Assembly: GCA_963738835.1 (NCBI GenBank)
Contig: CAVTYH010000009.1
Span: 186,001 to 250,000 of the forward strand
DNA from: CAVTYH01 sp963738835
GTDB taxonomy: Bacteria > Planctomycetota > Planctomycetia > Pirellulales > JADZDJ01
Length of the DNA stretch: 64,000 nucleotides
Direction: 5' to 3'
Each line of letters begins with the position of its first letter. Position 1 is the first letter of the stretch. Both the position numbers and the translations under genes were made by a program. Below the pieces are notes generated by a model. That model was not told the DNA's origin and made no database searches. It was given only the letters and a program-made list of their open reading frames with translations. Positions 1-8,411 of the stretch are shown in pieces.

Positions 1-33
1 CCGTGCGCTGATCGATGAAGACGGGTTCGTCAC
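1..33 (-). other. Possible start of a gene running off the left edge
   Basis: A GTG codon (complement of 31-33) lies two bases after the pyrK stop codon and opens a frame that stays open for 11 codons to the window edge (VTNPSSSISAR). pyrK is often followed by pyrD, so this could be its first codons, but too little sequence is present to recognise a family. Confidence 0.15.
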
Positions 34-35
34 GA

Positions 36-923
36 TCACCACACCAAATCCGCCGCGTTGAAGACTGGTCCTTCGACACAAGTGCGTTTGTAATCCCAGC
101 CGCCGATGGGCTGGCGGACTTTTGCCACGCAAGTGAAGCAAATTCCGATGCCGCAGGCCATCGGCGTTTCCAGCGAAACCTGACATGGCACGCCACGCTC
201 TTTGGCAATCTTCGTTACCGCTTCCATCATTCGCTCCGGTCCACAGCAGACGATTTGCTGCGACGAATTTGATTGCTCATCCAGCACCTCGCGCAGCACG
301 TCCGTCACAAACCCATGATGCCCCGCGCTGCCATCATCGGTGCTGATGCGCACATCGATCCCAAGCATGCGAAAATCATCAACCCCAGCCAGATAGTCAG
401 CACGGCGCGCTCCGTAGCACAACGTGATCTGTTTCGGTCTCGCTGCTGATCGTGCTGAGTCGCCATACTGCTTAAGCCCACGATGTTCCGCCGCCAGCGC
501 CATGAATGGTGTTTGGCCGATGCCGCCGGCGACCATGATCAAATGTTCGGCCGTTTGCGACGAAAAACCGTTCCCCAACGGACCCCACAACGTCACTTGC
601 TGACCGACGCAGAAGCTTGCTAACTGCCACGTGAATTTGCCCGCGACAAGGTAAACGATATCCAAGCCCACCGGTTCGGCATTGGACGACAACACTGTGT
701 CGTAAAGTGCCAGTGGACGAGCCAAGAGCGGATCGTCACAGCCGGCCAGTCGCAGCATAATGAACTGGCCGGGCGTGATTCGCCTGGCGATAGTCGGACA
801 GTTAAAGCGAACTCGATAAGTATCTCGCGCCAGCCGAACGTTTTCCGTTACACTCGCCGACATATGAACGGCGCGATCGGCGTAGAAGTGGGCGTCCAGA
901 GGATTTTCCGCGTGATCGGTCAT
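36..923 (-). CDS. pyrK: Dihydroorotate dehydrogenase electron-transfer subunit PyrK
   Basis: Iron-sulfur flavoprotein that passes electrons from dihydroorotate oxidation by PyrD to NAD+ in pyrimidine synthesis. At 295 aa it is slightly longer than usual. The N-terminal half is a ferredoxin-reductase-like FAD barrel (LARPLALYD at about residue 70 is the flavin motif), followed by the nucleotide-binding segment GPLGNGF and VAGGIGQTPF. The C-terminus has the cysteine set MACGIGICFTC plus RTC, which ligates the 2Fe-2S cluster of this subfamily. The ATG overlaps the stop codon of the upstream fragment in an ATGA junction, which implies translational coupling. A sulfhydrogenase gamma-type reductase is the main alternative; the cysteine spacing and length favour PyrK. 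Confidence 0.85.
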   Translation of the reverse strand: MTDHAENPLDAHFYADRAVHMSASVTENVRLARDTYRVRFNCPTIARRITPGQFIMLRLAGCDDPLLARPLALYDTVLSSNAEPVGLDIVYLVAGKFTWQLASFCVGQQVTLWGPLGNGFSSQTAEHLIMVAGGIGQTPFMALAAEHRGLKQYGDSARSAARPKQITLCYGARRADYLAGVDDFRMLGIDVRISTDDGSAGHHGFVTDVLREVLDEQSNSSQQIVCCGPERMMEAVTKIAKERGVPCQVSLETPMACGIGICFTCVAKVRQPIGGWDYKRTCVEGPVFNAADLVW

Positions 924-1516
924 CGCTTGGATCGGCGACCTCGTTTGCGCCCCCCTGCCCTGCCGTGCGGTTTTGTGCCGCTGCCTTGCGGCCGGCCTTT
1001 GCCACGGTTTTGCTGACTTCTGCCGCGACCGCTCGGCTTACGCCTTTGGTCGCCGCCGATGATCGTCGGCTGCTGTGGACGACGCAAATCACCACGGGCG
1101 ATGGGACGGAGATCAACCGGGGCAGTTCCTTCGTCGTCGTCGGATTCGTTTAATTCATCTTCGTTGCATTCCGGCTCGTCAGATAATCCGGCGAATTCAT
1201 CGTCATCGAAATCGTCATCTGCAGAAGCACGCAAACCCACCTGGCTAGCCGTCGTTTCGCCATCAATCAGGCCGATTTCCTCTTCTTCGCTCAATGCTTC
1301 CGGCGGCAGCGATTTGTCGATGATCGGATGCACCACAGAAGTCGGCTCCAGGCCTTCCACGGGCCGCGATGCTGATCGAATTCGTGCGCGCTGCTCATGC
1401 TGCTCTTTGGCTTTCTGGCGGCTCCCTTCTCGCGCCGTCCGGTACAATTCTTCCACTTCCTCGCGACGCAGCTGCCGGCTTTCACCTGGTTTCAAATCAG
1501 CCAGCCGCAGCGCCAA
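920..1516 (-). CDS. C-terminal fragment of the RluB-type pseudouridine synthase (out of frame), with charged tail
   Basis: This frame begins at a TTG with ALRLADLKPGE, then a helix rich in EEVEELYR. That is the usual ending of RluB/RsuA synthases, which follows directly after the point where the upstream frame breaks, so it is not an independent protein. After about 35 family-like residues comes a long extension outside the family core: an acidic stretch (DDDFDDDEFAG and EDELNESDDDE) and then a Gly/Arg/Lys-rich end finishing GGRKRGRRSKR, which looks suited to RNA binding. The stop overlaps the pyrK start by four bases. If the frameshift is a sequencing error, this and the next entry are one protein of about 450 residues. 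Confidence 0.7.
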   Translation of the reverse strand: MALRLADLKPGESRQLRREEVEELYRTAREGSRQKAKEQHEQRARIRSASRPVEGLEPTSVVHPIIDKSLPPEALSEEEEIGLIDGETTASQVGLRASADDDFDDDEFAGLSDEPECNEDELNESDDDEGTAPVDLRPIARGDLRRPQQPTIIGGDQRRKPSGRGRSQQNRGKGRPQGSGTKPHGRAGGRKRGRRSKR

Positions 1517-2264
1517 TCGCTGTCCGACGCAGCTTCATTACCTTGTGGCCGACGCACGCCAACAGCCGTCGCACTTCACGGTTACGCCCTTCATCGAGAA
1601 CGATTTCTAGAATCGAACTTTGTTTTTGCGTTCGGCGCACATAGACACGCTTGGCGTGCGCGAAACCTTCCGAGAGCTGGACGCCGCGGCGCAGTTTGGC
1701 AATGGTTTCCGGCGACGGCATACCGGCCACTTGCGCCAAATACGTCTTTTCAACGCCGTAGCGAGGATGTGTGAGCAAATCGGTAAGTTGCCCGTCATTG
1801 GTGACAATAATCAGTCCTTCGCTCGATTTATCGAGCCGCCCAACGGTGAACAGCCGCTCGTGGCTGGGCGCCAAATCAATCACCCGCGGCCGGCCCGAGG
1901 GATCGCGGCTCGTGGAAAGAATGCCCGTGGGTTTGTTTACTAGGAAGTATTGCTTCTTGGGTCGCCGCAGTGTCTCGCCATCGACGCGAATTTTCTGAGC
2001 GTCGGGGTTGACACGCGTGCCCATTTCGGTGACGGTCCGGCCGTCGATTTCCACGCGGCCCTCACGAATCATTTCTTCGCACTGACGGCGGCTACCCACG
2101 CCGGCGGCGGCCAGAACTTTTTGCAGGCGAACAGCATCGCCAAACTCAGCGTCAACGGCCTTGCTGGGGCCGCGTCGCGATTTTCGCGGGTATTTTCCGC
2201 CGCGCGATTTCGTCGATCCGCCGTAGCGCGGCTTCCGATCGTTGCGTTTCGAGCGCCGCGGCAT
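1497..2264 (-). CDS. rluB: 23S rRNA pseudouridine synthase, RluB/RsuA family, frameshifted near its end
   Basis: Isomerises a uridine of ribosomal RNA to pseudouridine. A basic N-terminus (PRRSKRNDRKPRYGG) precedes an S4 RNA-binding domain (RLQKVLAAAGVGSRRQCEE) and the catalytic domain with the family motif GRLDKSSEGL, whose Asp is the nucleophile, and later EGRNREVRRL. The frame ends prematurely after LRRTAIG. Restoring two bases, so that ATTGGC reads into CCGCTG, recreates the expected IGPLRLADLKPGE and joins this frame to the fragment at 920-1516. ATG at 2264 is chosen because it opens the basic segment; an in-frame ATG at 2306 is possible. RluB is preferred over RsuA because of the C-terminal motif and long tail. 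Confidence 0.8.
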   Translation of the reverse strand: MPRRSKRNDRKPRYGGSTKSRGGKYPRKSRRGPSKAVDAEFGDAVRLQKVLAAAGVGSRRQCEEMIREGRVEIDGRTVTEMGTRVNPDAQKIRVDGETLRRPKKQYFLVNKPTGILSTSRDPSGRPRVIDLAPSHERLFTVGRLDKSSEGLIIVTNDGQLTDLLTHPRYGVEKTYLAQVAGMPSPETIAKLRRGVQLSEGFAHAKRVYVRRTQKQSSILEIVLDEGRNREVRRLLACVGHKVMKLRRTAIGAAAG

Positions 2265-2352
2265 GGCAAGTTCGATGAGAAAAAGTGAATTGGCGACGGA
2301 TCGCATTGTTGAGCGATCGAAGCCACATCATATCTCACCGGAGGCCGCAGAA

Positions 2353-2913
2353 TCAGGGGGCCGTAAATTTCGTGCCGTAAGCTACCGGCTCGGCAGTTGA
2401 CCCGTAAGACGTCTTTGGTGCGCCGGTTGTTCTGCCGTCTGGCGTTACAGCCGACGCTGGCGGAGGATTGAGCGGCACTAATGCCGGCGCGGCGGCTGGC
2501 GCTACCGACGAAATTGGCGGTACGACGGACGGATTCGCCGGAGCCACGTACGGACTTGCAGGCGGCGGATAAGCAGCGGTCGCAGGCGGAGTGACTACCA
2601 TGGCCGATGGATAATAGGATCCCGTCGCGGGATACGAGGCCGCAACAGGTGGATAGCTCTGTGCCCACGGTGGCAATGGCAATTTCGTGATGTCCGGATC
2701 AGGCCGCGGATGCATAAAGCCCTCCGGACGACCGCCGACGACCGCCGGACCCATGTTCGGATCAGGGTAAGGATCGAATTTCTTGGCGTCTGCCAACTTT
2801 TGAGATTCCGAGCCCGGCTCGCAGATGGATGGCAAACCGAAAAATGGACCGCAGCCGACGATCGCCAGCAACGCTGCCGCGAGCAACAAACATGAAATGC
2901 GGCGATCGCGCAT
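2353..2913 (-). CDS. Proline-rich lipoprotein of unknown function
   Basis: Starting at MRDRRIS, the protein has a lipoprotein signal peptide: a hydrophobic run LLLAAALLAIVGC with the lipobox Cys near residue 21. The mature part is low in complexity, rich in Pro, Ala, Tyr and Ser, with repeated YPP, APA and PPA units, and has no recognisable domain. A second in-frame ATG lies one codon upstream. It is probably an envelope-attached protein. Function cannot be assigned. Confidence 0.55.
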   Translation of the reverse strand: MRDRRISCLLLAAALLAIVGCGPFFGLPSICEPGSESQKLADAKKFDPYPDPNMGPAVVGGRPEGFMHPRPDPDITKLPLPPWAQSYPPVAASYPATGSYYPSAMVVTPPATAAYPPPASPYVAPANPSVVPPISSVAPAAAPALVPLNPPPASAVTPDGRTTGAPKTSYGSTAEPVAYGTKFTAP

Positions 2914-3073
2914 CATCGATGGATCCAGAGAAACGAAACGCGGCAGGCAAGTGGCCACACAAGATAAGCGGGGCAGATTTTATTGATGCCGCCGTTAGAC
3001 CGCTAGATCGATTCGTCCGACTGCGATGCTGGCAGGGCGACCCAGCTTCACTTAGCCCAGGCAATGCGACTGC

Positions 3074-4045
3074 TTATGGGAGGTACATGTCCAGCAGCGT
3101 CACCGGCCTTTTGGGAGTAAATTGGCAGATATTGACTGCCGCGGGAATTAAGATGGTTTGGCCGATCCTGAGCGGAGCGGAAACTGCATCGCCGCTCACT
3201 TCTGCCGAGCCGTGGAGGACCGAGACGATGTGACATCGCCCGTCGCCGCCGATCATTTGCGGATCGCTGAACTCCAGGCGATCGAGCACAAACTTTTCGC
3301 ACTCCACCAGCCGTTTGGCAATCTTTCGGTCGGTTCGCACCGATTTTTGCGGTTCAACAGGGCCACGATTGAAATCGATGACGGCAAGCGCCTGCTCGAT
3401 GTGCAACGGACGCGCCTGTGTGCTTTCATCGCGACGATTCCAGTCGTACAACCGGAACGTGGTGTCGCTCGATTGTTGGATTTCCGCAATCAAGAGTCCC
3501 GCCCCGAGCGCATGCACGGTGCCTGACGGAATGAAAATGCAATCACCCGCGTGCGGCTTGATGGCGTGCAAACATAGTTCGCAAGTGCCACGATTCACCT
3601 CGCGCTCCAGCGCGGCTCGATCGAAGCCGCGCTTCAGGCCACCATAGATGACACTGCCCGGATCGGCCGAAACAATCACCCACGCTTCCGTCTTGCCAAA
3701 ATCAGGCGGAGTCAGCTTGGCGGCCTGATCGTCGTTGGGATGCACTTGGACCGAGAGCATCTTTTCGCAGTCGAGATATTTAAACAACAGCGGGAATCGT
3801 GGCTGCGGATGATGGTGGCCGAGCAGGTCCTGGCCGTGGTTAATAACAAGCTCGTGCAGTGTGACTCCAGCCAACGGTCCGGCCGTAACACGGCTTTGAT
3901 CGTTTCCACGATCGACCACTTCCCAGCTTTCGGCGTAATCGCGCTCCGGACCGATTTCTTTGCCCAATAACGAAGCGAGCTTTCGGCCACCCCAAAGGTA
4001 GCGCCGGAAGATGGGAGCCAATCGCAAGGGATAGAGCTGAGTCAT
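3074..4045 (-). CDS. manA: Mannose-6-phosphate isomerase, class I
   Basis: Interconverts mannose 6-phosphate and fructose 6-phosphate, linking glycolysis to mannose-containing polysaccharides. The type I zinc-binding residues are present: Gln and His in SVQVHPND (about residue 98), Glu in KTEAWVI, and His in PSGTVHALGAG. The cupin fold continues to the C-terminus. Start MTQLYPLRL at 4045 fits the conserved N-terminus; an ATG at 4066 would add seven residues. The upstream small membrane gene ends close by, so the two are probably cotranscribed. Length of about 324 aa matches the short bacterial form. Confidence 0.88.
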   Translation of the reverse strand: MTQLYPLRLAPIFRRYLWGGRKLASLLGKEIGPERDYAESWEVVDRGNDQSRVTAGPLAGVTLHELVINHGQDLLGHHHPQPRFPLLFKYLDCEKMLSVQVHPNDDQAAKLTPPDFGKTEAWVIVSADPGSVIYGGLKRGFDRAALEREVNRGTCELCLHAIKPHAGDCIFIPSGTVHALGAGLLIAEIQQSSDTTFRLYDWNRRDESTQARPLHIEQALAVIDFNRGPVEPQKSVRTDRKIAKRLVECEKFVLDRLEFSDPQMIGGDGRCHIVSVLHGSAEVSGDAVSAPLRIGQTILIPAAVNICQFTPKRPVTLLDMYLP

Positions 4046-4070
4046 TACAAGAATGAATTCAAACATCCGG

Positions 4071-4382
4071 TCACTGTCGAGCGTAACCTTCCACGATACG
4101 GCCGATCCAAAATGCGGAAACTGCGGCGATGGTCATGATTAACATTTGGCCGAGGCTAATCGCATTCTGTAATTGCAGGATGATTGCCAAGGGAGGCACG
4201 ATAAGACCAACGATTTGCAGCAAACGCCCGAGACCTGCCATAAAATGCCAATCAATTTGCGACGTCTGACAATCAATTTCAATGAGCGATTCCATCATAT
4301 CGACCGTCGCTGGCAGTGGAAGTGTATTGGCAAGACAGTCGGGCCAGTGGTTGGGGTAGTCGGTTTGCAGTACGATCGCCAT
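4071..4382 (-). CDS. Small two-helix membrane protein
   Basis: The C-terminal half has two hydrophobic segments (LLQIVGLIVPPLAIILQL and a second one near LIMTIAAVSAFWIG) and ends in a short charged tail. The N-terminal residues before MESLIEID look atypical, so the true start may be 4295. The stop lies five bases upstream of the alternative manA start, suggesting cotranscription. I do not recognise a characterised family. Confidence 0.5.
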   Translation of the reverse strand: MAIVLQTDYPNHWPDCLANTLPLPATVDMMESLIEIDCQTSQIDWHFMAGLGRLLQIVGLIVPPLAIILQLQNAISLGQMLIMTIAAVSAFWIGRIVEGYARQ

Positions 4383-4421
4383 TGGATCAATTGACCCGGC
4401 CTTGAAATCTGATATCCAGCG

Positions 4422-4889
4422 GTGCGATGGACGATTCCCCGAATGAAATGTGCAAATCGACTGCAGGAAGCCAGCAATTCTATCGAAGCAAGTCGCGGCG
4501 TTCGCGGGCGTTGCTCGCTCTTCACGCTGCTACGTCGCGGACTCAGACGCCGCTGCCCGGTGTGCGGGGTCGGATGGTTGTTTTGCGGCTGGCTTAAGAT
4601 GCCAGAACGCTGCGAGCACTGCGGCTTCCGCTTCGAACGCGGGCCAGGGTATTGGTTGGGCTCGATCTATGTGAACTATGGTCTTACGGCACTGCTGGTG
4701 ACCATCAGCTACTTTGTGCTCTTCTTCACCGAAGCGCTGCCGCAGGCGGATGTGCTGTGGCTGCTTCTCGGCTTCTGCGTGCTCTTTCCGCTGTGGTTCT
4801 TTCGTTACGCGCGCACCATTTGGATGGCGTTTGATTTGTACTTTGATCCCGAGCAGGACCAAGCGGTTCGAGAGCGCGAGCAAGATTAA
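4422..4889 (+). CDS. DUF983 family zinc-ribbon membrane protein
   Basis: The N-terminal part carries two CxxC pairs typical of DUF983, RRRCPVCGVGWLF and ERCEHCGFRFE, followed by GPGYWLGSIYVNYG and two or three membrane helices with the conserved FRYARTIWMAFDLYFDP ending. The biochemical role of the family is not established; members are often found near cytochrome oxidase genes, as here, where the gene converges with the end of the large respiratory run. Start choice between 4422 and the ATG at 4443 is uncertain. Confidence 0.75.
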   Translation: MRWTIPRMKCANRLQEASNSIEASRGVRGRCSLFTLLRRGLRRRCPVCGVGWLFCGWLKMPERCEHCGFRFERGPGYWLGSIYVNYGLTALLVTISYFVLFFTEALPQADVLWLLLGFCVLFPLWFFRYARTIWMAFDLYFDPEQDQAVREREQD

Positions 4890-4909
4890 AGACTCGCCGT
4901 GTCCCGTCG

Positions 4910-5299
4910 CTAAACTTCTATCAACTCACAAGTTTCCGCGGGCGGTGATTCCGCGTCTGGCTGATTAGGAACGGCCGCCATCGCCGGAGCAAGCGGCTTC
5001 TTTCCATCGGACGATTGCTGATTCTTCGCCGCGTCGCGGGCCCTTGCTTTCTTCACTTCTCGATACACGTAAAAGCCAAAGCAACTGAGCAGCAAATACG
5101 GCATGCCCATCATGAACAGAATGCTGTAGAAGTAGCCCCTTACCATGTGCTCGTGTTCGGGATCGTTCGCCGCCATGCCGTCCTGACAAGTGGGGCAAGC
5201 GACTCCGACGTTGGCGGAGAAAACAAGGGTCGCCAAGCTCAGAAGTACGACGATGGTTTGAAGTCGAGATCGGCGAAGCATCGTTATCCTCGTCAGCAT
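4910..5299 (-). CDS. Small membrane protein with a CxxC motif at the end of the oxidase operon
   Basis: An N-terminal signal or anchor segment (QTIVVLLSLATLVFSANVG) is followed by ACPTCQDGM, a second helix (FMMGMPYLLLSCFGFYVYR) and a polar Ala/Pro-rich tail. The CPTC pair would face the periplasm and could bind copper or act in thiol chemistry. It directly abuts the DUF420 gene and is the last gene of the respiratory run, so a role in oxidase assembly is a reasonable inference from position. The start could also be the ATG at 5281. Confidence 0.6.
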   Translation of the reverse strand: MLTRITMLRRSRLQTIVVLLSLATLVFSANVGVACPTCQDGMAANDPEHEHMVRGYFYSILFMMGMPYLLLSCFGFYVYREVKKARARDAAKNQQSSDGKKPLAPAMAAVPNQPDAESPPAETCELIEV

Positions 5300-5782
5300 T
5301 CAGTCGTGCGGAGCCGTGGAGACTGGCAAACTAATTGTATCGACAATCTTTTCCGGTGGATAGAGATGATACAGCATTGCATAAATTATCACGCCGGTAA
5401 TGGAAACATAGAGCCAAATCGGAAAAGTGCGGTTGGCCCAGCGGCGATGGGCCGTCCGCTGATCGGCGAGGCCCAGCCAGATGGTTGCACCAGCCAAAAA
5501 CGGCACTGTTGCCGCCAGCACAACGTGGCTGATCAGAATCACGAAATAGACTGTGCGGATTGGAGCGGGACCCGTGAATTGCGTGTGCCAGGTTTTGAAC
5601 GCGTGATATGTGAGGTAGCACGCCAGAAAGATCATCGACACCGCAAATGCCGCGAGCATCGTCCATTTGTGAGCTTCTTCATGTCGTCGTTTGATCAGCA
5701 GCAGACCAATCACCAGCAGCACCGCTGCCGCGCCATTGAGCGACGCATTCACCGCGGGCAAATATTCAACGAATTCTGGCAC
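5300..5782 (-). CDS. DUF420 family membrane protein (CtaM-like oxidase accessory)
   Basis: A 160-residue protein with four predicted helices and the family landmarks: an N-terminal PAVNASLNGAAAVLL, the conserved His in CYLTYHAFKTWH, the central ISHVVLA helix and a closing helix near WLYVSITGVIIYAML. DUF420 includes CtaM, needed for heme A-containing oxidase maturation in some Gram-positive bacteria. The location just after SCO supports an assembly role here too. Confidence 0.8.
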   Translation of the reverse strand: MPEFVEYLPAVNASLNGAAAVLLVIGLLLIKRRHEEAHKWTMLAAFAVSMIFLACYLTYHAFKTWHTQFTGPAPIRTVYFVILISHVVLAATVPFLAGATIWLGLADQRTAHRRWANRTFPIWLYVSITGVIIYAMLYHLYPPEKIVDTISLPVSTAPHD

Positions 5783-5808
5783 GAATGTTGTCGATTGAGA
5801 GAAAGTGC

Positions 5809-6507
5809 TTACTTCACTAGTGGCTTCGTAGCATCACTCACGTTTTTCCCGGTCTCCGATTCAGAGACATTCGCCTCGCCTGGCGATATTGCCTTCTCAG
5901 CCAGTAACTCCTTCAGCAGCGTTTTCATCTCGGCCACTTTTGTTGGATCGAGCATGTCGAAGCTGCCCCGGATTTTTCCATTACGATCGATGGCCAGCGC
6001 ACGAAATGTGTGCGTGGCCTTTTGAATGTCTTGCAGAAACACATCGCGGCCGATGCGGCGGATGTAATTGAAATCACCGGTGAGAAACAGCCAGCGCGGA
6101 TCGGCCAGCACGCGGTTCGCATACAACTGCAAAGCCTGCGGGGTGTCGTTATCCGGATCGCACGTGATGCTGACGATTCGCAGATCGTCGTCCTTGATTT
6201 CGTCTTGAATGCCCTTGATAGCCTGATTCATCTGCCAGCAAGAACCGGGGCAGCTGGCAAAAAAGAAACTGCCGATCCACACCTTGCCTTTCAAATCTTT
6301 GGAATCGAAATCCTTGCCGTCGCGATTGGTGAGCTGAAAATCTTTGATGGGCGGTCCGATGACCGGCGGAAGATGACCGCCGGCTGAACTCGTTTGCACC
6401 CCCGGCTTATGATCTTCGTGTAGGTTTCGCCAGGCGACCCAGGAACCGTAGGCCGCCGAACCCACGACGGCCAGCGTCAGCCAAAATACGAGCGCGGAAC
6501 TTTTCAT
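5809..6507 (-). CDS. SCO1/SenC/PrrC family copper chaperone
   Basis: Thioredoxin-fold protein that delivers copper to, or reduces, the CuA centre of cytochrome oxidase subunit II. An N-terminal membrane anchor (LVFWLTLAVVGSAAYGSWV) precedes the domain, with the copper ligands in CPGSC at about residue 90 and a candidate distal His in KATHTFRA. The ATG at 6507 overlaps the stop of the ABC permease gene by four bases and decides the start; the frame is open further upstream but that part overlaps the permease. It lies downstream of the oxidase genes in the same run. Confidence 0.88.
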   Translation of the reverse strand: MKSSALVFWLTLAVVGSAAYGSWVAWRNLHEDHKPGVQTSSAGGHLPPVIGPPIKDFQLTNRDGKDFDSKDLKGKVWIGSFFFASCPGSCWQMNQAIKGIQDEIKDDDLRIVSITCDPDNDTPQALQLYANRVLADPRWLFLTGDFNYIRRIGRDVFLQDIQKATHTFRALAIDRNGKIRGSFDMLDPTKVAEMKTLLKELLAEKAISPGEANVSESETGKNVSDATKPLVK

Positions 6508-7418
6508 GAGGTTGCATCTCCGGTCGATCGCACTGCGGCCACTCGCCATGCTAGCGTAAACATCGCCACGACAAATCCTAGCGTCACCAACACACAAAGC
6601 CAGGTCGGTGGCAGGCCCGCGGTGGCCGCGGCGCGAAGCGATTCGGGAGCATCGAGATACAAAATGCGTCGCAGCAAGGCCACGCAGTAAGTGAGCGGAT
6701 TAAACCGAATGACCCAGCCGATCCAATTATTGCCCGGCGGCGCAAAGGCGCCGGACAACAGCCACATGGGCAACAGAAACACCATCATGATGGCGTGAAA
6801 GCCCTGTGTCGATTGCATCGGCCAGGCAATCGCGAACCCCAGCGAAGTGAGTGCGATGCCAACAACAAACAGATATAAAAGCACCAGCGGCACCGTGACA
6901 ATCGTCAGCGGCACATCCACGGTGAAGCACAGCAGCAAGAACACGGCCGCATGCACAAGTGCAATCAGGGCCCCCCCAAGCACCTTGCCGGCCACAATCG
7001 ACCAGCGCGGCACGGGGGCCACCAACACTGATTGCAAAAAGCCTTCCCGCCGGTCTTCGATTACCGAAATTGTGGCGAAAATGGCGGTGAACAAAATAAT
7101 CATTACCAGAGTGCCGGGAAAGAAATACTGCGCGTAAGAAATTCCAGGGTGTTCTTGTCCGGCCGATGCTGTACCGCCACCCGATTGAAAGGATGGATTG
7201 AGCAGCGCACTGAGCAGGACCCAAAAGACAATCGGTTGCCCTAGCGCTCCGAACACGCGGTTGCTCTGCCGAATAAACCGTACCCATTCGCGGCGGCACA
7301 GCGTCCAGGCGACGAGCCACGGGCGCGGTTGAACGGCAACACCGTCACGCGGTAAGCCAGCGTCGGAAGTTACGGTGGCTGAAGGAGTTGGGGTAATGGT
7401 TGACGACATTTTCTTCAC
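6504..7418 (-). CDS. ABC-2 type transporter permease
   Basis: Membrane subunit of an exporter with six predicted helices. It has the ABC-2 landmarks: FIRQSNRVFGALGQPIVF near the N-terminus, EDRREGFLQSVLVAP in the first cytoplasmic loop and a conserved LLSGAFAPP before the last helices. It overlaps the ATPase gene by four bases and the SCO gene by four bases. Its position inside an oxidase operon suggests export or placement of something needed for the oxidase, possibly related to copper or heme, but the substrate is unknown. Confidence 0.85.
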   Translation of the reverse strand: MKKMSSTITPTPSATVTSDAGLPRDGVAVQPRPWLVAWTLCRREWVRFIRQSNRVFGALGQPIVFWVLLSALLNPSFQSGGGTASAGQEHPGISYAQYFFPGTLVMIILFTAIFATISVIEDRREGFLQSVLVAPVPRWSIVAGKVLGGALIALVHAAVFLLLCFTVDVPLTIVTVPLVLLYLFVVGIALTSLGFAIAWPMQSTQGFHAIMMVFLLPMWLLSGAFAPPGNNWIGWVIRFNPLTYCVALLRRILYLDAPESLRAAATAGLPPTWLCVLVTLGFVVAMFTLAWRVAAVRSTGDATS

Positions 7419-8365
7419 TCGCTGGCCGCTACGGTTTCCATTTCTTCCAGGCGATGACCCGTGCGGGCGATGAATACATCTTCAAGCGTCGGCTTGCCCA
7501 GCGTAACGGCTTCAATCTGACCGGGAAACGCCTCGACCAATCGCGCGATCCACTGATGACCATCGGGCATTTCCAGCCGCACGTTGCCATCGATTACGTC
7601 GGCCGCCACACTGAACCTCTCGCGGATGCCCTCGGCGACTTTTTCCGGCATTGTGGTTTGAATTGTGATGGCGTCGCCGCCGACAGTAGAACGAAGTACA
7701 TCGGGCGAATCGATGGCCACGAGATGACCGCGGTCCAAAATCGCGATGCGATCGGCTTTGTCGGCTTCTTCCAGCAGGTGCGTGGTGAGCACAATCGTGA
7801 CGCCATCTTGCTCACGCAGTTGTCGCAAATAGTCCCACATATCACCGCGAGCCGCGGGATCGAGACCCGTGCTAGGCTCGTCGAGCAAGAGCAGCCGTGG
7901 ATGATGCAACAGGCCCTTGGCTAATTCCACGCGCCGTCGCAAACCGCCGGACAAGGTTTCAACCCGGTCGCGCACTCGGTCAGTCAATCGAAACCGCTCC
8001 AGCATCGCTTGCCGACGCCGGCTTAATTCGGCGCCACTGAGCCCGTACAGATGCCCTTGATGCAGCAAATTTTCGGCAACTGTCAGCTTGCGATCGACGC
8101 TGGGCGATTGGAACACGACGCCAATGCGCTCGCGAATTTCGGCAATTTGCCGTCGCAAATTGAAGCCCAGAATTTCCGCCTCGCCTCTTTGGAGAGGCAG
8201 CAGAGTCGATAACAAACGAAACAGCGTCGATTTGCCGCCGCCATTGGGACCGAGGAAAATTAAGATCTCTCCCGGTTCGATTTCAAAAGACACTTCTGCC
8301 AGTGCCTGTCGTTCGCCGTAACTGTGCGAGATGTTTTGAACGCGGATGGCGGGACGAGTCGACAT
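7415..8365 (-). CDS. ABC transporter ATP-binding protein, exporter (CcmA/DrrA) type
   Basis: Energises the adjacent permease. Walker A is GPNGGGKSTLFRLL near residue 40, the signature is LSGGLRRRVELAKGLL, and Walker B is LLLLDEPSTGLDP, followed by an H-loop TTHLLEEAD. The C-terminal 90 residues form the accessory domain typical of DrrA/NatA-like ATPases and end with TLEDVFIARTGHRLEE. A Gly replaces the usual Ala/Cys in the Walker A spacer, which is normal variation. Coupled by overlap to the permease. Confidence 0.88.
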   Translation of the reverse strand: MSTRPAIRVQNISHSYGERQALAEVSFEIEPGEILIFLGPNGGGKSTLFRLLSTLLPLQRGEAEILGFNLRRQIAEIRERIGVVFQSPSVDRKLTVAENLLHQGHLYGLSGAELSRRRQAMLERFRLTDRVRDRVETLSGGLRRRVELAKGLLHHPRLLLLDEPSTGLDPAARGDMWDYLRQLREQDGVTIVLTTHLLEEADKADRIAILDRGHLVAIDSPDVLRSTVGGDAITIQTTMPEKVAEGIRERFSVAADVIDGNVRLEMPDGHQWIARLVEAFPGQIEAVTLGKPTLEDVFIARTGHRLEEMETVAASE

Positions 8366-8411
8366 ACAAACTCAACGCTCTCTCTGCGCCAACGGTGCGC
8401 AACCTAAGATA

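Noticed and set aside
1490..1520. Programmed ribosomal frameshift in rluB
   Set aside because: No slippery heptamer or downstream pseudoknot is apparent, and a dozen other genes show the same kind of indel.
5015..6025. A 336-codon plus-strand frame opposite the DUF420 and SCO genes
   Set aside because: It is antisense to genes with clear family motifs and has no recognisable domain itself.
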